A stretch of DNA of 64,000 nucleotides from Megaleporinus macrocephalus. Lineage: Eukaryota; Chordata; Actinopteri; Characiformes; Anostomidae. Both the position numbers and the translations under genes were made by a program. The DNA lies in the NCBI GenBank assembly GCA_021613375.1, contig CM038704.1, positions 5,420,155-5,484,154 on the forward strand, given 5' to 3'. The notes under the pieces were generated by a model. The model searched no databases. It saw only the letters and a list, made by a program, of their open reading frames with translations, and had not been told where the DNA came from. Positions 10,137-21,889 of this stretch are shown piece after piece. Positions within the stretch are counted from its first letter, which is position 1. Each line of letters opens with the position of its first letter.

Positions 10137-13100
10137 GTCATTATCATGGTTATACTGCTCATTATCTACCACATATTGATCAGGATTATCACAGTATGTC
10201 TATATCACACTAGAACAGTGTAGTTGTCTGTTATGACTGAAACAGGAGGAGCTGCTTCCCTGTTACAACATTTGCCTGTTTATGACTGATAATTGTATAC
10301 TGAAGGTTAAACGCAAGAGGTAGCAGGTAGCAGTGTGCTCGTTTTGCAGCAAAGGAGCCTTCAACATTCCTCAGAATCATAGAGAAGCATCTCCCGCTCC
10401 CTTTTCAACTCCCCCCTATAGTATTTTTCGGTGGAATTTGACCCTTTATGACCTTGACCAGCCCTCTTTTGGGATTTCACACACTTGGCTGGATTTAAAT
10501 GGTCCACTGCTTTCATTGCTTTCCCTTCCTCCAGCCACTGGACTCTTAAACCTTTGGTTTAATAAGTTAGAAATATTTACTTGGACTGTGGCTAGAGCTA
10601 TAAGATGTGAAATATTATATAATGTGGGTTGGGCAGAGGGAGCTGACACGTTTGTCTTGCTGTGAATTTGTTTTTTTTTTTGTTTTAATTTTTTTAGAAC
10701 ACAAGTTTGACAGTCGTTTGTAAATCGTTTTAGGCAGTGTTGCAAAGTCATCCTACTACGTTGTCATTGTGTCAAGTTGGCAGGATTTCAGCTTAAATGA
10801 AACGGTAAACCCTCCAGCCTGTGGTGCTCTACGCTGAATGTGAACATTGTTCCTGGTAATAGTACAGTACTTATGTGTAATAGCATTCCATGGGCCGAAT
10901 TGTATTTGGGAGGAAATGCACTTGAGGCCTTAATAGGAAAAGCAGCTAGAATGGCGAAGCTCCTCACTCCCCTTTTGGGAAGAGACATGATGTTCTGTTC
11001 TGTTCTGTTTTGTTCTGTTCACTGTGGATCAGTGCGTATGCAGTTGATTCACATCAAGTGTCTACTTTGGTTCATTGCAGGTCCACAATCTGTTAGGTCT
11101 AGTTGAGATTCTTTCTATTTAAATGAGAATTGAGCATGTTTTTCTAAATTTCATAATTTAATCTTTGGGATGTATTTTTTACAGGGTGGCTTGATGTAAT
11201 ATGACCAATTGTACAGGTTTCTTTACAATGGAGGTGAATTGAACCAGTGGTTGCCATGTTTACAACTCAAATATAAACATTTTATCTAATATCCAGGATG
11301 ACTGGTGAATAAAAACTTAATAGATCAGTTCTTACTCTAGGTTAAAAAATTTCAGACCTTTTACCTCTCACAGAATTAGGGTTAGGGTTAGGGTTAGCCT
11401 GGATACCACAAGTAAAGTATACAAACTAGAATAAAGCAAAAAAAATGCTACTCTATGGGCAGTATTATGAACATACGGCACATTATCTATCCAGATACAT
11501 AATTTGAATTGAAGTTGATAATGGTGAAGTAGTAATGCTTTGCCTGTTCCGCCTTAAACCTTTCACTCAAAAGTATGGTAAAAATGTTTGAGGTTTTGCT
11601 TAATTCTTAACAATATAATTATCCAGAATCCCTTTTAAGTTTGAAATCATGTGTGCTAGATTGATGAAGTTCTTTCGCGAGACAGGCTGAATAGAGTGGC
11701 TAGTGAAAGGCTGAGTGGTGAACATGATAAATACTTTCACCGGGATGTAATAATGCTTTCTGCATTGCTGTCCACTGGCCTATAAAATCCCTTTGGTGAA
11801 AGGAATGTTGGCACTGAGAGAGGGGCTTTTGTTTGCTGTTTGAGTGAAAGAAGTTAAGAATTTTATTTATTTATTTATTTAGATGCATAAGGTTTGGTTT
11901 GCATATGCCTGTGTAGTTTCTTAATTTTGATCCCCAGTCATTAGACCTAACTAAATATGTTCTACTCAAAGATTAGGTTGAGCAGACCATCAACTGCTGT
12001 ATATAATGTCCCAGCATGGGCCAAATTTAGTATAGGGAGCACTGCAGTGTTAAAATTGTGTTTTAACTCAAACAGGTCAAAACATTTAGACTTGTAGCTT
12101 TAGGAAAGGGGAAAAATGATGACCAGCCTCTCACTCTGCCCACATTCCTGAGGGCTAGGCTAGTCTTATTTGGCTTTTGGTCTTATTAGCCTTTTGTCAC
12201 CTCCATAGCTGTTGGTCCATGATACACAGCTACCACCTGTTCTCAATGGCTCTTTAGAGAACTGATGTGTCGCTGATAAGCAGGCCCACATAGTCATAAA
12301 AATAGAGTACCAGCGAAACTGTACACTAGTCATGCCATCCACAACTCTTAAAGCGATATGAATATGAAAAACCAATGTGGTTTCGTTCCACCCGCACTCA
12401 AAGGTTGTTTTTTATACCCCCAACTTTAAAGTATGCTCTCATGTGATGTCTTCAGCTCTCTCATACACAGTGGGCAGAAAGTTGTTACGTAAAATGGTTG
12501 TAAATACATTAATTGATTGCCGTTGAGACATTGTTTTACCACTGTTTTGATCGAAACAGTATTTTTAAAATGCATTTTTTTTTAAAAGTCCCCACGTTAA
12601 CCTGATGACGCTGAACCATTTCACGTCAAACAATTCTAAATGACTTTTTCAGCCACTGAATTACGAAGAAATTCAGAAAAATCTGTGGAAGTTCCAGTTA
12701 AAGAGAAAATCGAGAGTAAAGTGTGTCTTAGGCACCAACATTTGGTTCATTTATTAAAACGGGCAATTCCGTTTGTCAGGTCAATACCAAAAAAAAGCCT
12801 TTAGATTAAATGCTTTTCTCAGTTTTCTTCTTCCTAATTGTCTTCTGTAAAAATGCCATCTGACCCCCAGAGATTGGATTTCTTTCTTTTTTTTGTTTTG
12901 ACCCAACAGTGCAGTACCAGTTATCTGAGATTTACAGCTGGCCTGTGTCTTCCTCCATTGTCACTCCAAAAAAGGCCCTCACTTAATAGTGAGCAGCTTA
13001 ATTAATGAAAGCCAGTGGCAGACAGAAGAAAGGGATGAAAGCTTTCCTTTGAAGTGACAATAGAGGTAGACGAGGGCACAACTTGATCAGGCATTCTGAG

Positions 13101-16100
13101 CTTTTTGAAGCATACTTGTCCTACATCATAGCATTTTAGAGCTTATGTAAGGAACATTTTACATTTCAGCTGGGCCATGTAACTTTTTGGTGATATTTTT
13201 CAGTTGGCATTTTTTAAAGGTAAAGCCGAATGCTTGTTTAAGGAGAACAGATCGTATAAGCAGTTAAATGCTGAGTACAATCTGAAAGCAACCATATAAC
13301 CACATAAAATTTTCTGTGTAAACTCTTGAGCTGTCTGGTTCCTATCACCACCACCATCAACACTGTAGACGATTCTTACTCACTCTGCTAAGCACCATTT
13401 CACGCCAAACCACTCTGAATGACCTCACTTAGTCTTGGTAATTAAATTATGCAAAACTCTGGGGGCTATTGCCCTTAATCACTGGGACCACAAGATCAAG
13501 AAAGTCTGGATGATGTACCCTGACAATCAGTGTATTGCTTGCAGTCCATACAGAACAGGAGTTTGGGTTTGATATTGGAAAAATGGGCTTTTTACGGCTG
13601 TACAGTTTCAGTCTGGTATACAGAGGGAAAAAGACTCTATAAATAGTTCCTGTGAAGGTGGAAAGAATCTGGAACATTCCTTCTGTATTTGAGGCTCGGG
13701 GTGTGACTCCGCTGTCTTTCATAGGTGAAGAACATGTCTGAGGTCATGTTTATCGGATAGTCATGGTGATGTGGGAGCTGGTTTGGTCTTAAAAGGCAAA
13801 AATGCTTATCAAGAGCTAGCCATGAGAAGGACTTATTAAATATGTGTCTTACTACTTTCTCCAAAATGATAACTTTACAGGGGGAGGGAAATACCATGCT
13901 TTACTTTTAATGTAAGTCAATGTAACCAGTCATTTTGCATCATTTTCTTTTTGGTCTATTTATTATGGAACTTGCACACAATGTAAAGGAAAAGCATGGA
14001 AATGTAAAATGTAAATGAAAGGTTTTGTTCCAACAGGAATTAAATGTATAATTGTGTTTGTTAATATAAAGTGTCTTGCTTTAGTATGTTTACAGTGTAG
14101 AAAGTGGTGCCTAATAATGTGCCATAAGGTTACTATAAATGTCCAATTTTCAAAAATAGCGTAGTGTAATTTCAATTGAACCATTCATACGTATTGTCTT
14201 ACCAGCACATAAATACTAAACAGTGAGGCACAACCAGCCAATGCAGTGTTGAGATAAGTTTATAGCATGTGTCGTTGTATTGTTACACAAGCAACAAAAC
14301 CAAACTTCATGCATGTTAACCTTTAATGATAAGAACACTCTTAATTTGTAATGAAAATAATTACAAATTACTCTAATGTAACCAGTTCATTCATATATAT
14401 GTGTGTGTATGTGTTTAGAACTACTTTTTTGTTTTTCCATTGTTTGTAAATGTCCTGAGAATTTTGTCCGTCAGTGCACTTTTTCGCCTATATTAACAGA
14501 CTCATAAGTAGTCCTAGCCTTTGGTGTTATCTTAACTTGAATTTAAACAAAAACATGTATAAAAAAACTGGTCTCTTCTTATCTTTGTTAAACATTCAGA
14601 TAAAGAAATCTGGTCAGCCAAGCTTAAACTGAGAGGCAGTAACATTTTTACTAAACTCCTCTGGGTCACAGATGGGCAGCTTCTTCAAAAGTGGGGCTTC
14701 TTTTTTCTATGTTTTTGAAGGGAAATCATTAACTTCTTCTTGGGCGTTGAACACTTTTAGGCCAAAATTCCCCAGAAGACCGGGAGCGCATTTACAGCCC
14801 TGAATAGCCGCCTACCAGGAGATAAAGGGGGTCGGCATGTACGGCCTAGACAACACGCAGAGGCGTCTCATCAAAATGTCAAGATATAATTAAAAAAAAA
14901 CGTTTTTGGTGAGAGACCTTTCTTTACGGTAAATGACATCATGGTCAGATTTATCTCTGGATCCATCCTCAAAGTGTTCCTGGACGTGCAGAGCTGACAG
15001 CTAGGTTATCTGGCTCAGTAATAAACGTGGCAGTGATTGCAGGGAGTTCTCAGCCCCTCTCTCGGCTTAGTGGGACAGATGCTGTGCTATTTGCTAGCAG
15101 ATGGTGGGATTTGCTGCCTGCCATGGCAGTCCGGACTGGGCCCCATCTTAGCCGAGGCTACCAGTTTGCAACATCTCGTTTGTAGGAGTTTGGAATGAGA
15201 TGGTCAGGGGCTGCTGTTCACGATGATTAGATGTTTGTGTAATCTTTTAGATCTTTTGTTTGAGGCAGTTAATCTATTCAGTTTATTTTCAGAACAAAGT
15301 AATAGGACTATGCGAAGTTCATTTACATTGTATGTTACAGCAAAGACTTGAGCAGCACTTCATTAAAACAAGTGGCATCTTCTGGAACACAGTCAGTCGT
15401 GTTGTAACTTATCCTTTCATCTTGTAATTACTTCACACGACCATAGGCTAACATTTGAGTGAACACAAAGTGGTTTATGAAACGTTTTGTAGTATTTCCT
15501 CTAGTTAAACCTGCTTTTATCGCATTACCTGCTTTGTCAAAACAGGTTGTTGAAGAAAACTACTGCAAAATTTGACCAGAAATAAGAAAATCAACATATT
15601 CACACCACCAACCAAACATAGCAGCCCTAGTCAGGGTTCCAGAGCTACCATGACAAAAACCTCTAGTCTTCTAACATGTCCTGAACAGTATTGTATTCTA
15701 AACAGCGACCTACATTCACGTTCTTTGTATTCCCGCAGAATTTATGTAACCCATTGTCTCCTGAGACGACTTCTCAGTTACTGAGTTTTGTTCTGTGAAA
15801 TACTTCTGTGTTTCTTAGCTGCCGGTTCACCACAGCGTTTAGAAGTTGGGTGCTTTCTTCGGCTGTATACCCTCAGCTCCTCAGCTGCTGGTATGGTTGG
15901 GACTTTTTTTTTCTTTTCCAGTCAAGTTGTTGATTTCCTCTCTGGGGGTTTCAAGGAAGCTGAAGTAGTTTTCTCATCAAGTCTTTTAACCAGTGTGGTT
16001 GGTAACTTCTGTTCTGGGTAGGAGGACACAGCAAAAAGAAGTTCAAGCCTGTGTGGTCAGAATACATGTTTTTGAGGCGGGGGAGTTTTTAAGGGGGCTT

Positions 16101-19100
16101 CCACACACATTCTCTCAGCCTTTGTCTTCTTACTTTAGAAAAGGCACTCTGTTCAGAGAAGACATCTGGTCTTTGCATGTCTTCTGTTAAAAGTCCTTAA
16201 GGTGGGCCTATTTTAGCTGTTACAGGGTTTATACGTAGAATTTGCACGGTGTTACAATATCTGGGGTTATTTATGGGCTATACAGGTGTATATATATATA
16301 ATATGGACATTAGAAATAAATAAATCTGGATTAGCACTTCAGAGGACTTGTAGAAAACAAATTAAATAAACACTGTTTTATTAATTATCAGTCTGAATTA
16401 TTATCCAAATCTGTCTAATACTAGTCATTTTTTATTAAACAATTGTCTGCAAAAACTGCTGTGATTCTATTATTGTTATAAATAAATATTGTGACGAATC
16501 ACGTATCATGAACTCTTTTCTATTTTGCCCATCTCAGAGTTTATGTTGGATGTTGTATATTTGACAGCCATAATATTGTATAAAATAATCATTTTAAGGG
16601 AGTCCTATGAACTACCTGTGATTTCCCAGTACATTATTAGACTTGGTAAATCTACATATGCTTTACAGTTGGGAGAGATAAAAAACTTCATCTACTGCTC
16701 TGTGGGATGAGGTGGTCTACCTTTTAGCAGTAAACGCAAAACCTAAAAGTAGGTTATAGAGGAAAGAGAAAATGTGCACCATTAAGGTGTATTTGTGTAC
16801 ATGTAGAGTTAATTAATTAGCTAGACATGCCAGACAATATGACACAAGGGCCAGATGGTTTTGGCCCCTCCCTTTCTTTGAGTCTTATTACTTGAGATTA
16901 TTTGCTTGCATCTTAAAATTGAGTGCACCGTTTGGTCTATTAACTGAGGACAGGATATCAGTTAGCCGTGCTGGAAGTTTGCAGCACTGAAGTACGGCAA
17001 CATGAGAAATAAATTGGTTGCTTGTACAGGACTGGAATGGTGGCATTCCAGAGCGTAGTGAAGTAGAAGGGTTGTTTCCCCTCAGGGAAATATTGTTGAT
17101 GCATTATGGGGCTGTTTCCTGGAAGGGGATTATAAACCTCTATGCCCAAAAATTTGTATACATCTGCTTAGTACCCTCAGATATACAGGGTTTTAATAGT
17201 GAGACTGGCCTTTGCTGCAGTAGAAGCCTCTACTCTGCTGGGAAGGTTTCACACTAGATGTTGAAACATGGCTGTAAGGATTTCATTGCAGACACAAGAG
17301 CATTAGTAGGGCCAGGCACTGATGTTGGATGATCAGTTCAGGTTCACTCCAGCTCACCCTAAAGGTACTGGGTTGAGCTCCATCTGCCAGAGAATGAAGT
17401 TCCAATGCTCCACAGTCCAAAGCTCGGCGGGTTTTGTAACCCTCTAACCTGCAATTGGCTTTGCACAGCTTTAGTTTCTGGTTCTATAAAAGCTGTGTTG
17501 CTAAACTGACTTATTTGAACTGTCTACAAATGTTTGGACATAAAGTATAACTCAATTGTTCCAAGAGGGGGTCAGTGAGCTTGTTTGTTGGCTTAGACAA
17601 CATGCAGTTAAAAATTACACCCAAATGTTAACTCCAGTTGATCATGGAGTTTGAACTCTTTACTAAGTCACAGTTGAACAGTCATCCAGGTCTAACAAAA
17701 GACCAGTCTGCAGAGTAGATGAATAATGCGTGAATGTGTCCATAGTCACGACACACCCGTTTTTGTAAACATAGATACTCAGCTGTGTCTGTATTGAAAC
17801 TCTGCTGTCTACCCAACCTGGAGGCCTGTAGGCCAGCTGCTGTAGTAGGTAACCAGTGTTTCAAAGCCTGTGTCCTCATATTCATATTAATTTTCTGTTT
17901 CTCTTACTCGTTTTTTGTCTTTCCAGACTGCAACCTAAACCTTTTAATTGTGAAAAACGTACAACCAATAACAATATTAGCTAAAACGCTGTCTTTTAAT
18001 TACACCGAGTATCCTCACCTAATTAAGATTGTGTAAATGAAAACAGGATGGTGGCTGTGCTTCGTAAAGGCGAAGTGGGTGTTTAGCCCAGAAGGTCATC
18101 AGCAAATCCAGTTATCGGAGGGTTTTGCTGACGTGGCATAGCCTTTTTGTTCCCCCCTCCCCCACTGTTCAAGCAACAACAGATGCCCATTGTGCTCAGG
18201 GTTGATGTGGTATCAGGCATTTCCTGTGTAACCTTAATAATGGAAAAGATAAGGGCCAGGGTGAGCACTTCCTGTTCTTGCCTCCAAGGTTACGTCTCTG
18301 CCTGTCGCCATAGTTGATGTTTTCCGAAGGAAATTTGATTACGTTTCCACAGAGCTTTTCATGCAATCATCTCTTGCAGATGACTCTTCTTTTATTGCAA
18401 AAACACCAGCCTTGTAAACAAGACCTAATGAACGGTGTGTCTTGTGTGTGCCTGCAGGTACGGGAGACAGAAACATGGGTGCGTGACAAGGATATGGATA
18501 TGGATGTGCAAGACATTGAGTCATCTGGCGATTTTGCTTTCCCAAATGAGGATCGTGCAACATTCGATGATGAAGATGATAAAATGTATAACGAATATGA
18601 CATATCAGGCTCTGGTGACTATGAGGAAGATGAAGATGACGATTTGATCGCTGAGGATTCTGAGGTAAATGCATTTCCATACAACAAACAATATCGAAGC
18701 AGTTTCAAGAAACATCCCCTTTATCTCAGTAAGCCCAAGCCTTATATTAAGAGTATCATTTATCATTTAGAGTAGTTTCATTATAGATAATAGAGGTCAG
18801 ATCACAGTGGTGGTGATGGAAACCAGGCTTCTGAAGAGTTTAATGCCTTCAGAAATCTCTCTCACAGCAAGTTAATACATGAAATAGTTATGAATACATT
18901 GGCCAATGTCTAAAATAGTGTTTATTTTCAAAAGTTGTCAAAGTGCAAAATGATAAACGAAGAAAACTAGCTCTTTTGGTTTTAACTTGACAAAAGGGGA
19001 ACACTTCAAACCTATAAATGATTAAAATATTTATGTTCTCATCTTGGATTAGATTGAAATCACAAAATTTCTTCAACCTTCTCTTCTGTCTCTTTTAGTC

Positions 19101-19559
19101 TGAATTCGACAACGCAATCCCTGATGCGGATCCTACACGGAAAGCAACAAAAACAGAAGTTGATGACAACGTGGATCTAGTGGACAGGAATGAGATTAGT
19201 CGCTCATCCATCGTACTACAGAACAAAGCAGAACAGAACATTTTTAACAAGACAGAAGTTCTGGCAGGTAAGGCAGATCCAGATCACACAACACCCTGAT
19301 TGCTACTAGCGTTGGTTTATTGTTTTCTTTTCTGTTTTCCTACAAATTTGACAGCAAAGGAAAAGAGTCAAGGTAGCTGATCTGTTGTTCTCTTTCTCGT
19401 TCACCAGCCGTCATCGCCGGCGGAGCCGTTGGCCTGCTCTTCGCCGTGCTCCTCATCCTTCTCCTGGTCTACCGCATGAAGAAGAAAGATGAAGGCAGCT
19501 ACGACTTGGGCAAGAAACCCATCTATAAGAAAGCACCCACCGCCGAGATCTACGCATGA
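7363..19559 (+). CDS. sdc4: Syndecan-4, transmembrane heparan sulfate proteoglycan (4 coding exons)
   Basis: Join of 7363-7419, 18458-18664, 19099-19267 and 19408-19559; 194 residues (human syndecan-4 has 198). Residues 1-17 are a signal peptide. SerGly pairs in acidic context at 42-43, 69-70 and 71-72 are likely glycosaminoglycan sites. N138-K-T is an N-glycosylation sequon beside the juxtamembrane TEVLA. The membrane span is about 146-166 with a GxxxG dimerisation motif (149-153). The cytoplasmic tail has C1 ([13 protein letters not shown]), the V region KKPIYKK that is diagnostic for syndecan-4 (PIP2 and PKC-alpha binding), and C2 ending EIYA. The protein is a cell-surface co-receptor for growth factors and matrix at focal adhesions (family knowledge). 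The first of two tandem ATGs is taken as start. All introns are GT-AG. The ending EIYA, rather than the usual EFYA, is the only oddity. Confidence 0.95.
8213..8700. mobile_element. Non-autonomous TTAA-type element with inverted repeats (decayed)
   Basis: Left end AAAGGGAAATTCCTCC (8215 on) matches other copies at 22857 and 48999. Internally CAGTGGTGGTGATAGGAACC (about 8321-8340) is answered in reverse complement by GGTTCCTATAACCACCACTG (about 8618-8637), so the element can fold back. Related pieces are at 12.6, 13.3, 18.8, 21.5, 24.4 and 49.0 kb. The best copy ends (12698, 21583) lie at TTAA, which suggests a piggyBac-type origin; that is an inference. Confidence 0.55.
9712..10215. mobile_element. 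Decayed hAT-like element
   Basis: Starts near TAGGGATAGGCGATATGG, which resembles the TAGGGMTGGGCGATATGG-type terminus of fish hAT elements. It ends near ATCACAGTATGTCTATATCAC, roughly complementary to the start. It has been invaded by a LINE tail (10050-10099) and a TA microsatellite (10107-10133). No target duplication was found and no coding sequence remains. Confidence 0.4.
10050..10099 (+). mobile_element. LINE 3' tail (L2/Rex type) with TCTA microsatellite
   Basis: CCTTCGGGATCAATAAAGTA followed by (TCTA)n is the characteristic 3' end of fish CR1/L2/Rex-type LINEs in + orientation. It is directly followed by (AT)n to about 10133. Only the 3' end is present, as expected for 5'-truncated insertion. 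Confidence 0.65.
11375..11396 (+). repeat. Short interstitial telomeric repeat
   Basis: Three and two-thirds perfect copies of TTAGGG inside sdc4 intron 1. It is too short to be a telomere. Such tracts are usually insertions made during double-strand break repair (general knowledge). Confidence 0.9.
12600..12701. mobile_element. TTAA-type element fragment, right end
   Basis: Shares the CCATTTCACGTCAAACAATT and CTAAATGACTTTTTCAGCCA region with the copies at 13.4 and 21.5 kb. It ends in a terminus (GGAAGTTCCAG then TTAA at 12698-12701) complementary to the left ends at 22857 and 8213. Confidence 0.5.
13320..13460. mobile_element. TTAA-type element fragment
   Basis: CTGTCTGGTTCCTATCACCA at about 13333, then CCATTTCACGCCAAACCACT with CTGAATGACCTC and AATTATGCAAAACTCTGG. 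This is the right half of the family also seen at 8.6, 21.5 and 24.7 kb. The terminal TTAA is not clear here. Confidence 0.5.
17270..17560. mobile_element. Tc1-like non-autonomous element remnant
   Basis: Contains AAGAGCATTAGTAGGGCCAG, GCACTGATGTTGGATGA and a terminal TCTACAAATGTTTGGACATA, phrases typical of an abundant fish element of Tc1/mariner type, recalled from general knowledge. Pieces of the same family appear at 21890-22530 and 44310-44710. No intact transposase frame remains. Confidence 0.45.
18458..18664 (+). CDS. sdc4: sdc4 exon 2 (N-terminal ectodomain, GAG-attachment sites)
   Basis: 69 codons, phase 0 at both ends. The acceptor is CCTGCAG|GTA and the donor GAG|GTAAAT. It encodes the mature N terminus [14 protein letters not shown] and two SerGly clusters, ESSGDF and ISGSGDY, followed by a strongly acidic run (EEDEDDD), the context required for xylosyltransferase. 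Confidence 0.93.
18665..19098 (+). other. sdc4: sdc4 intron 2
   Basis: 434 bp, from GTAAAT to TCTCTTTTAG. At 18795-18860 it carries a fragment of the inverted-repeat family seen at 8.3 kb (CAGTGGTGGTGATGGAAACC then GCTTCTGAAGAGTTTAATGC). Nothing else is recognised. Confidence 0.9.
19099..19267 (+). CDS. sdc4: sdc4 exon 3 (ectodomain stalk)
   Basis: 56 codons plus one base (phase 1). Encodes [12 protein letters not shown] to the juxtamembrane FNKTEVLA. The stalk region is poorly conserved in syndecans. NKT (138-140) is a sequon next to the membrane. The donor is GCAG|GTAAGG. Confidence 0.93.
19408..19559 (+). CDS. sdc4: sdc4 exon 4 (transmembrane and cytoplasmic domains)
   Basis: Preceded by a 140-bp intron (19268-19407) with acceptor TTCACCAG. 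Encodes the membrane span [20 protein letters not shown], the C1 region, the syndecan-4-specific V region LGKKPIYKK and the C-terminal APTAEIYA, then TGA at 19557-19559. This exon is the strongest evidence that the paralogue is syndecan-4 and not 1, 2 or 3. Confidence 0.95.
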
Positions 19560-20434
19560 GAACGCGACGCAGCGCTGCCTCAAGAAAATACAAAATCCTG
19601 AACTCTAAACTCACAATAGTGCCTCCGACGCACGGCCAACCTCGCTCTCTCTTCCGCCTGAGAAACCACGACATCAGCCTCCGAATTAAAAAAAAAAGAA
19701 GAAAAACCCGTGATCACTCTGGACACTTTCAGCAGAACTTCACCAGATTAAAGCCGCCAGGAGAGGAGGTCCTCAGTTGCCAAACTGCACTGTTCAAGTC
19801 TTGATGTTGGTGTTGTCCTTTTGACTCCCGTCTTTCTTATTATGCCCAAAGCGAATTGAAAATTGTGTTACTTGCCTTTTTTAAACTTTCCCACGTTTGT
19901 AAACACTAAAAGGTGCAAAGGGGACTTTGCAGGTACAGGATATGAGCTAGAAATTTGTTTGCGCCGTTAGCGCAGCGGGTGCCGTCGAGGGAAATGTTAC
20001 TGTAGCCTTACGCTCGTTAAGACATTTAGTTTTGCCTCGCCGATGGGTATCGGAGGTACAGGCCGAGATTGCATATCAAGAACACGCTGTTCATCTTAGA
20101 AACTGACCTTTGCCTTCACGTTAAGCTGGCTTAAACGCCTCAACAGTGCTACCTTTTTTTAATGAGCGTACAAGCTCGTTTTATTTTTAACACAGTAAAG
20201 CAGGAGTTCCTACATTCCACATAAACACCTCATAGTGATTCTAAATGAGTTCTGAGGCCGACGTCACGCCAAAACAATTGATGGTTTTTCTGATATGACT
20301 GACAGCCAAGCCCAGGCGTCGTCACTCAGAGGCGTTCTCCTCTTAGCTCATTTAACAGGTACGTCTTTTGCCGTGGGCCGAAAGGTCTCCGCGGACAGAC
20401 TTCTGATTTCCAGGGATGTGTAAATAGCCGTTTG

Positions 20435-20440
20435 AATAAA
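20435..20440 (+). promoter_or_regulatory. sdc4: Candidate poly(A) signal, proximal
   Basis: AATAAA followed within about 20 bases by a T-rich stretch. It would give a UTR of roughly 0.9 kb. Confidence 0.45.
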
Positions 20441-21158
20441 ATGTACTTTTGGCAGACTTTTATTTACCAAATATTTAAATGCCAAAACTTTCTTCTCACT
20501 TTCTTTCCCGGTATTGAGTTTGTAAATTAAACATGGAGTGATAATCTATTATTATTGTTATTATTGTTATTATTATTATTGTATTGTTTCTTTGCCTATA
20601 AGAAACAGCAGAAAGTTTAAAAAAATTATAAATACTGATGACCAATGCTAATACTAACTTTGTCCCGTCTGTGTTTTTTTCTAGTTAACTACTTCCTTTA
20701 TTTTCCTTCCTGTCTCCTCCTTTTCAGTGTTTCATAGATGACTCTTTTTTTATTGTTTTTGTATTAATTTAACTGTCAGATAGCTTATTTTATTGCCTTC
20801 CTTCAGGTCGAGGGGTCCTCCCCTTTAAGCTGTACATGTGATTTTAGAAAAAAAAAGAAAAATCTATACACTAGTGAAAGATTTTCAGAAGAGTTTTGAA
20901 GCAGAAATTTGTTTTGTTGTGTTATTTTGTAAAAGTTTCTATTCCTTTTAGACCTTTTTAAGCGATTATATATATTTATATTTTGTAGAAGGATGCTCAT
21001 AATAGTGCCAGGGCGAGTGAATGGACCATGCTGTTTGCATGGAGAAGAGTAAGAAAATCTGCTGCTTTTTGTTCTACATCACACGATGTGAAATCACCAG
21101 TCTAGTCAAGAAATCAATGAATCATTGATTTCTGCATGCAGGTTCTAATCTGATTGGA

Positions 21159-21164
21159 AATAAA
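21159..21164 (+). promoter_or_regulatory. sdc4: Candidate poly(A) signal, distal
   Basis: AATAAA in GGAAATAAAGCG, followed by a GT-rich segment (21227-21248) that could serve as downstream element. It gives a total mRNA of about 2.4 kb, near the size known for vertebrate syndecan-4 transcripts. Confidence 0.5.
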
Positions 21165-21249
21165 GCGATTTTATGCACATTAACGTTACTGAGGTGTCAG
21201 TCTTGCTTTCAAGCTTTCTGTATTTGTGTGTGTGTGTGTGTGTGTGTAC

Positions 21250-21586
21250 ATATATATTTCATTGCTGTCCAATGAAAAACGTATCTCCATTGACACAGCT
21301 GTTGTTTCCTTTGTGTAAATATTTTATGATTAATGTACCAACAGAAATGCTCCAAAATTACTTGGAAAAAATTCTGGTTCCATTGACTTACATTGAAAGT
21401 TTTGGGAATACTTGTTTTTCGTTGGACAGCAATGATAACCATTTAGGGTAACAACTTTCTGTAAGGGACCCTCTAAGGTGGACGTCTAGTTCCATTCACC
21501 ACCACTGTGAACAGCTCTGACTGTGTGTTTTTCTAGCCACTCGGAAGGAACCGTCTAATTATGCAGTAATTGGAATTCCCCGTTAA
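21250..21586. mobile_element. TTAA-type element with internal inverted repeat
   Basis: TCATTGCTGTCCAATGAAAA at about 21259 is mirrored by TTTTTCGTTGGACAGCAATGA ending at about 21436. Then come TAGTTCCATTCACCACCACT and the right end GGAATTCCCCG with TTAA at 21583-21586. Internal phrases AGAAATGCTCCAAAAT and CCATTGACTTACATTGAAAG recur at 33.1 and 49.3 kb. Confidence 0.55.
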
Positions 21587-21889
21587 AGCTTTCATGTTTT
21601 GACAGATAAGAGAAACAGCTCCACTCAGATCTAAAATAAAGACCAGCTCTGAAAGGCTCGGCCACTCCTGACCTTTCTTGTTTCGGACTTAGTAATGTAA
21701 GTGGAATGTCCGGCCTAACGGTCTTCCTCAGTCAGGGCTTTTCAAGATTTCAAGATAGACTATGGGCTGGTTTCTCAGACACGGGTTAAGCCTAGTCTTT
21801 TGATTTAATTGTAGTGCCACAGATGGATCACCAGTGGAATTTAGTTTTAGGCTAAGATTAGCCTTAGTCTGGACCCAGGAAACCAGCCC

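Larger units (their letters stand above)
7420..18457 (+). other. sdc4: sdc4 intron 1 (11 kb)
   Basis: Runs from donor GTAAGT to acceptor TGCCTGCAG. It contains remnants of dispersed elements (8213-8700, 9712-10215, 12600-12701, 13320-13460, 17270-17560), a LINE tail (10050-10099) and an interstitial telomeric motif (11375-11396). The remainder is ordinary AT-rich intron. The stretches 12950-13100 and 14990-15190 are free of recognisable repeats and have mixed composition; they might be conserved enhancers, but that needs alignment. The many short open frames inside are not supported as exons. Confidence 0.85.
19560..21180 (+). other. sdc4: sdc4 3' UTR
   Basis: No other gene starts here, and two AATAAA signals (20435-20440 and 21159-21164) give plausible ends, making a UTR of about 0.9 or 1.6 kb. 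It is increasingly T-rich in its second half, with an ATT trinucleotide run at 20546-20590. At 19968-19979 TAGCGCAGCGGG matches a tRNA A-box, but no B-box follows. Confidence 0.7.

Noticed and set aside
18314..18457. Upstream extension of sdc4 exon 2 (open frame from 18314)
   Set aside because: The TGCCTGCAG acceptor at 18457 and the syndecan VRETE start define the exon; the upstream part is intron that happens to be open.
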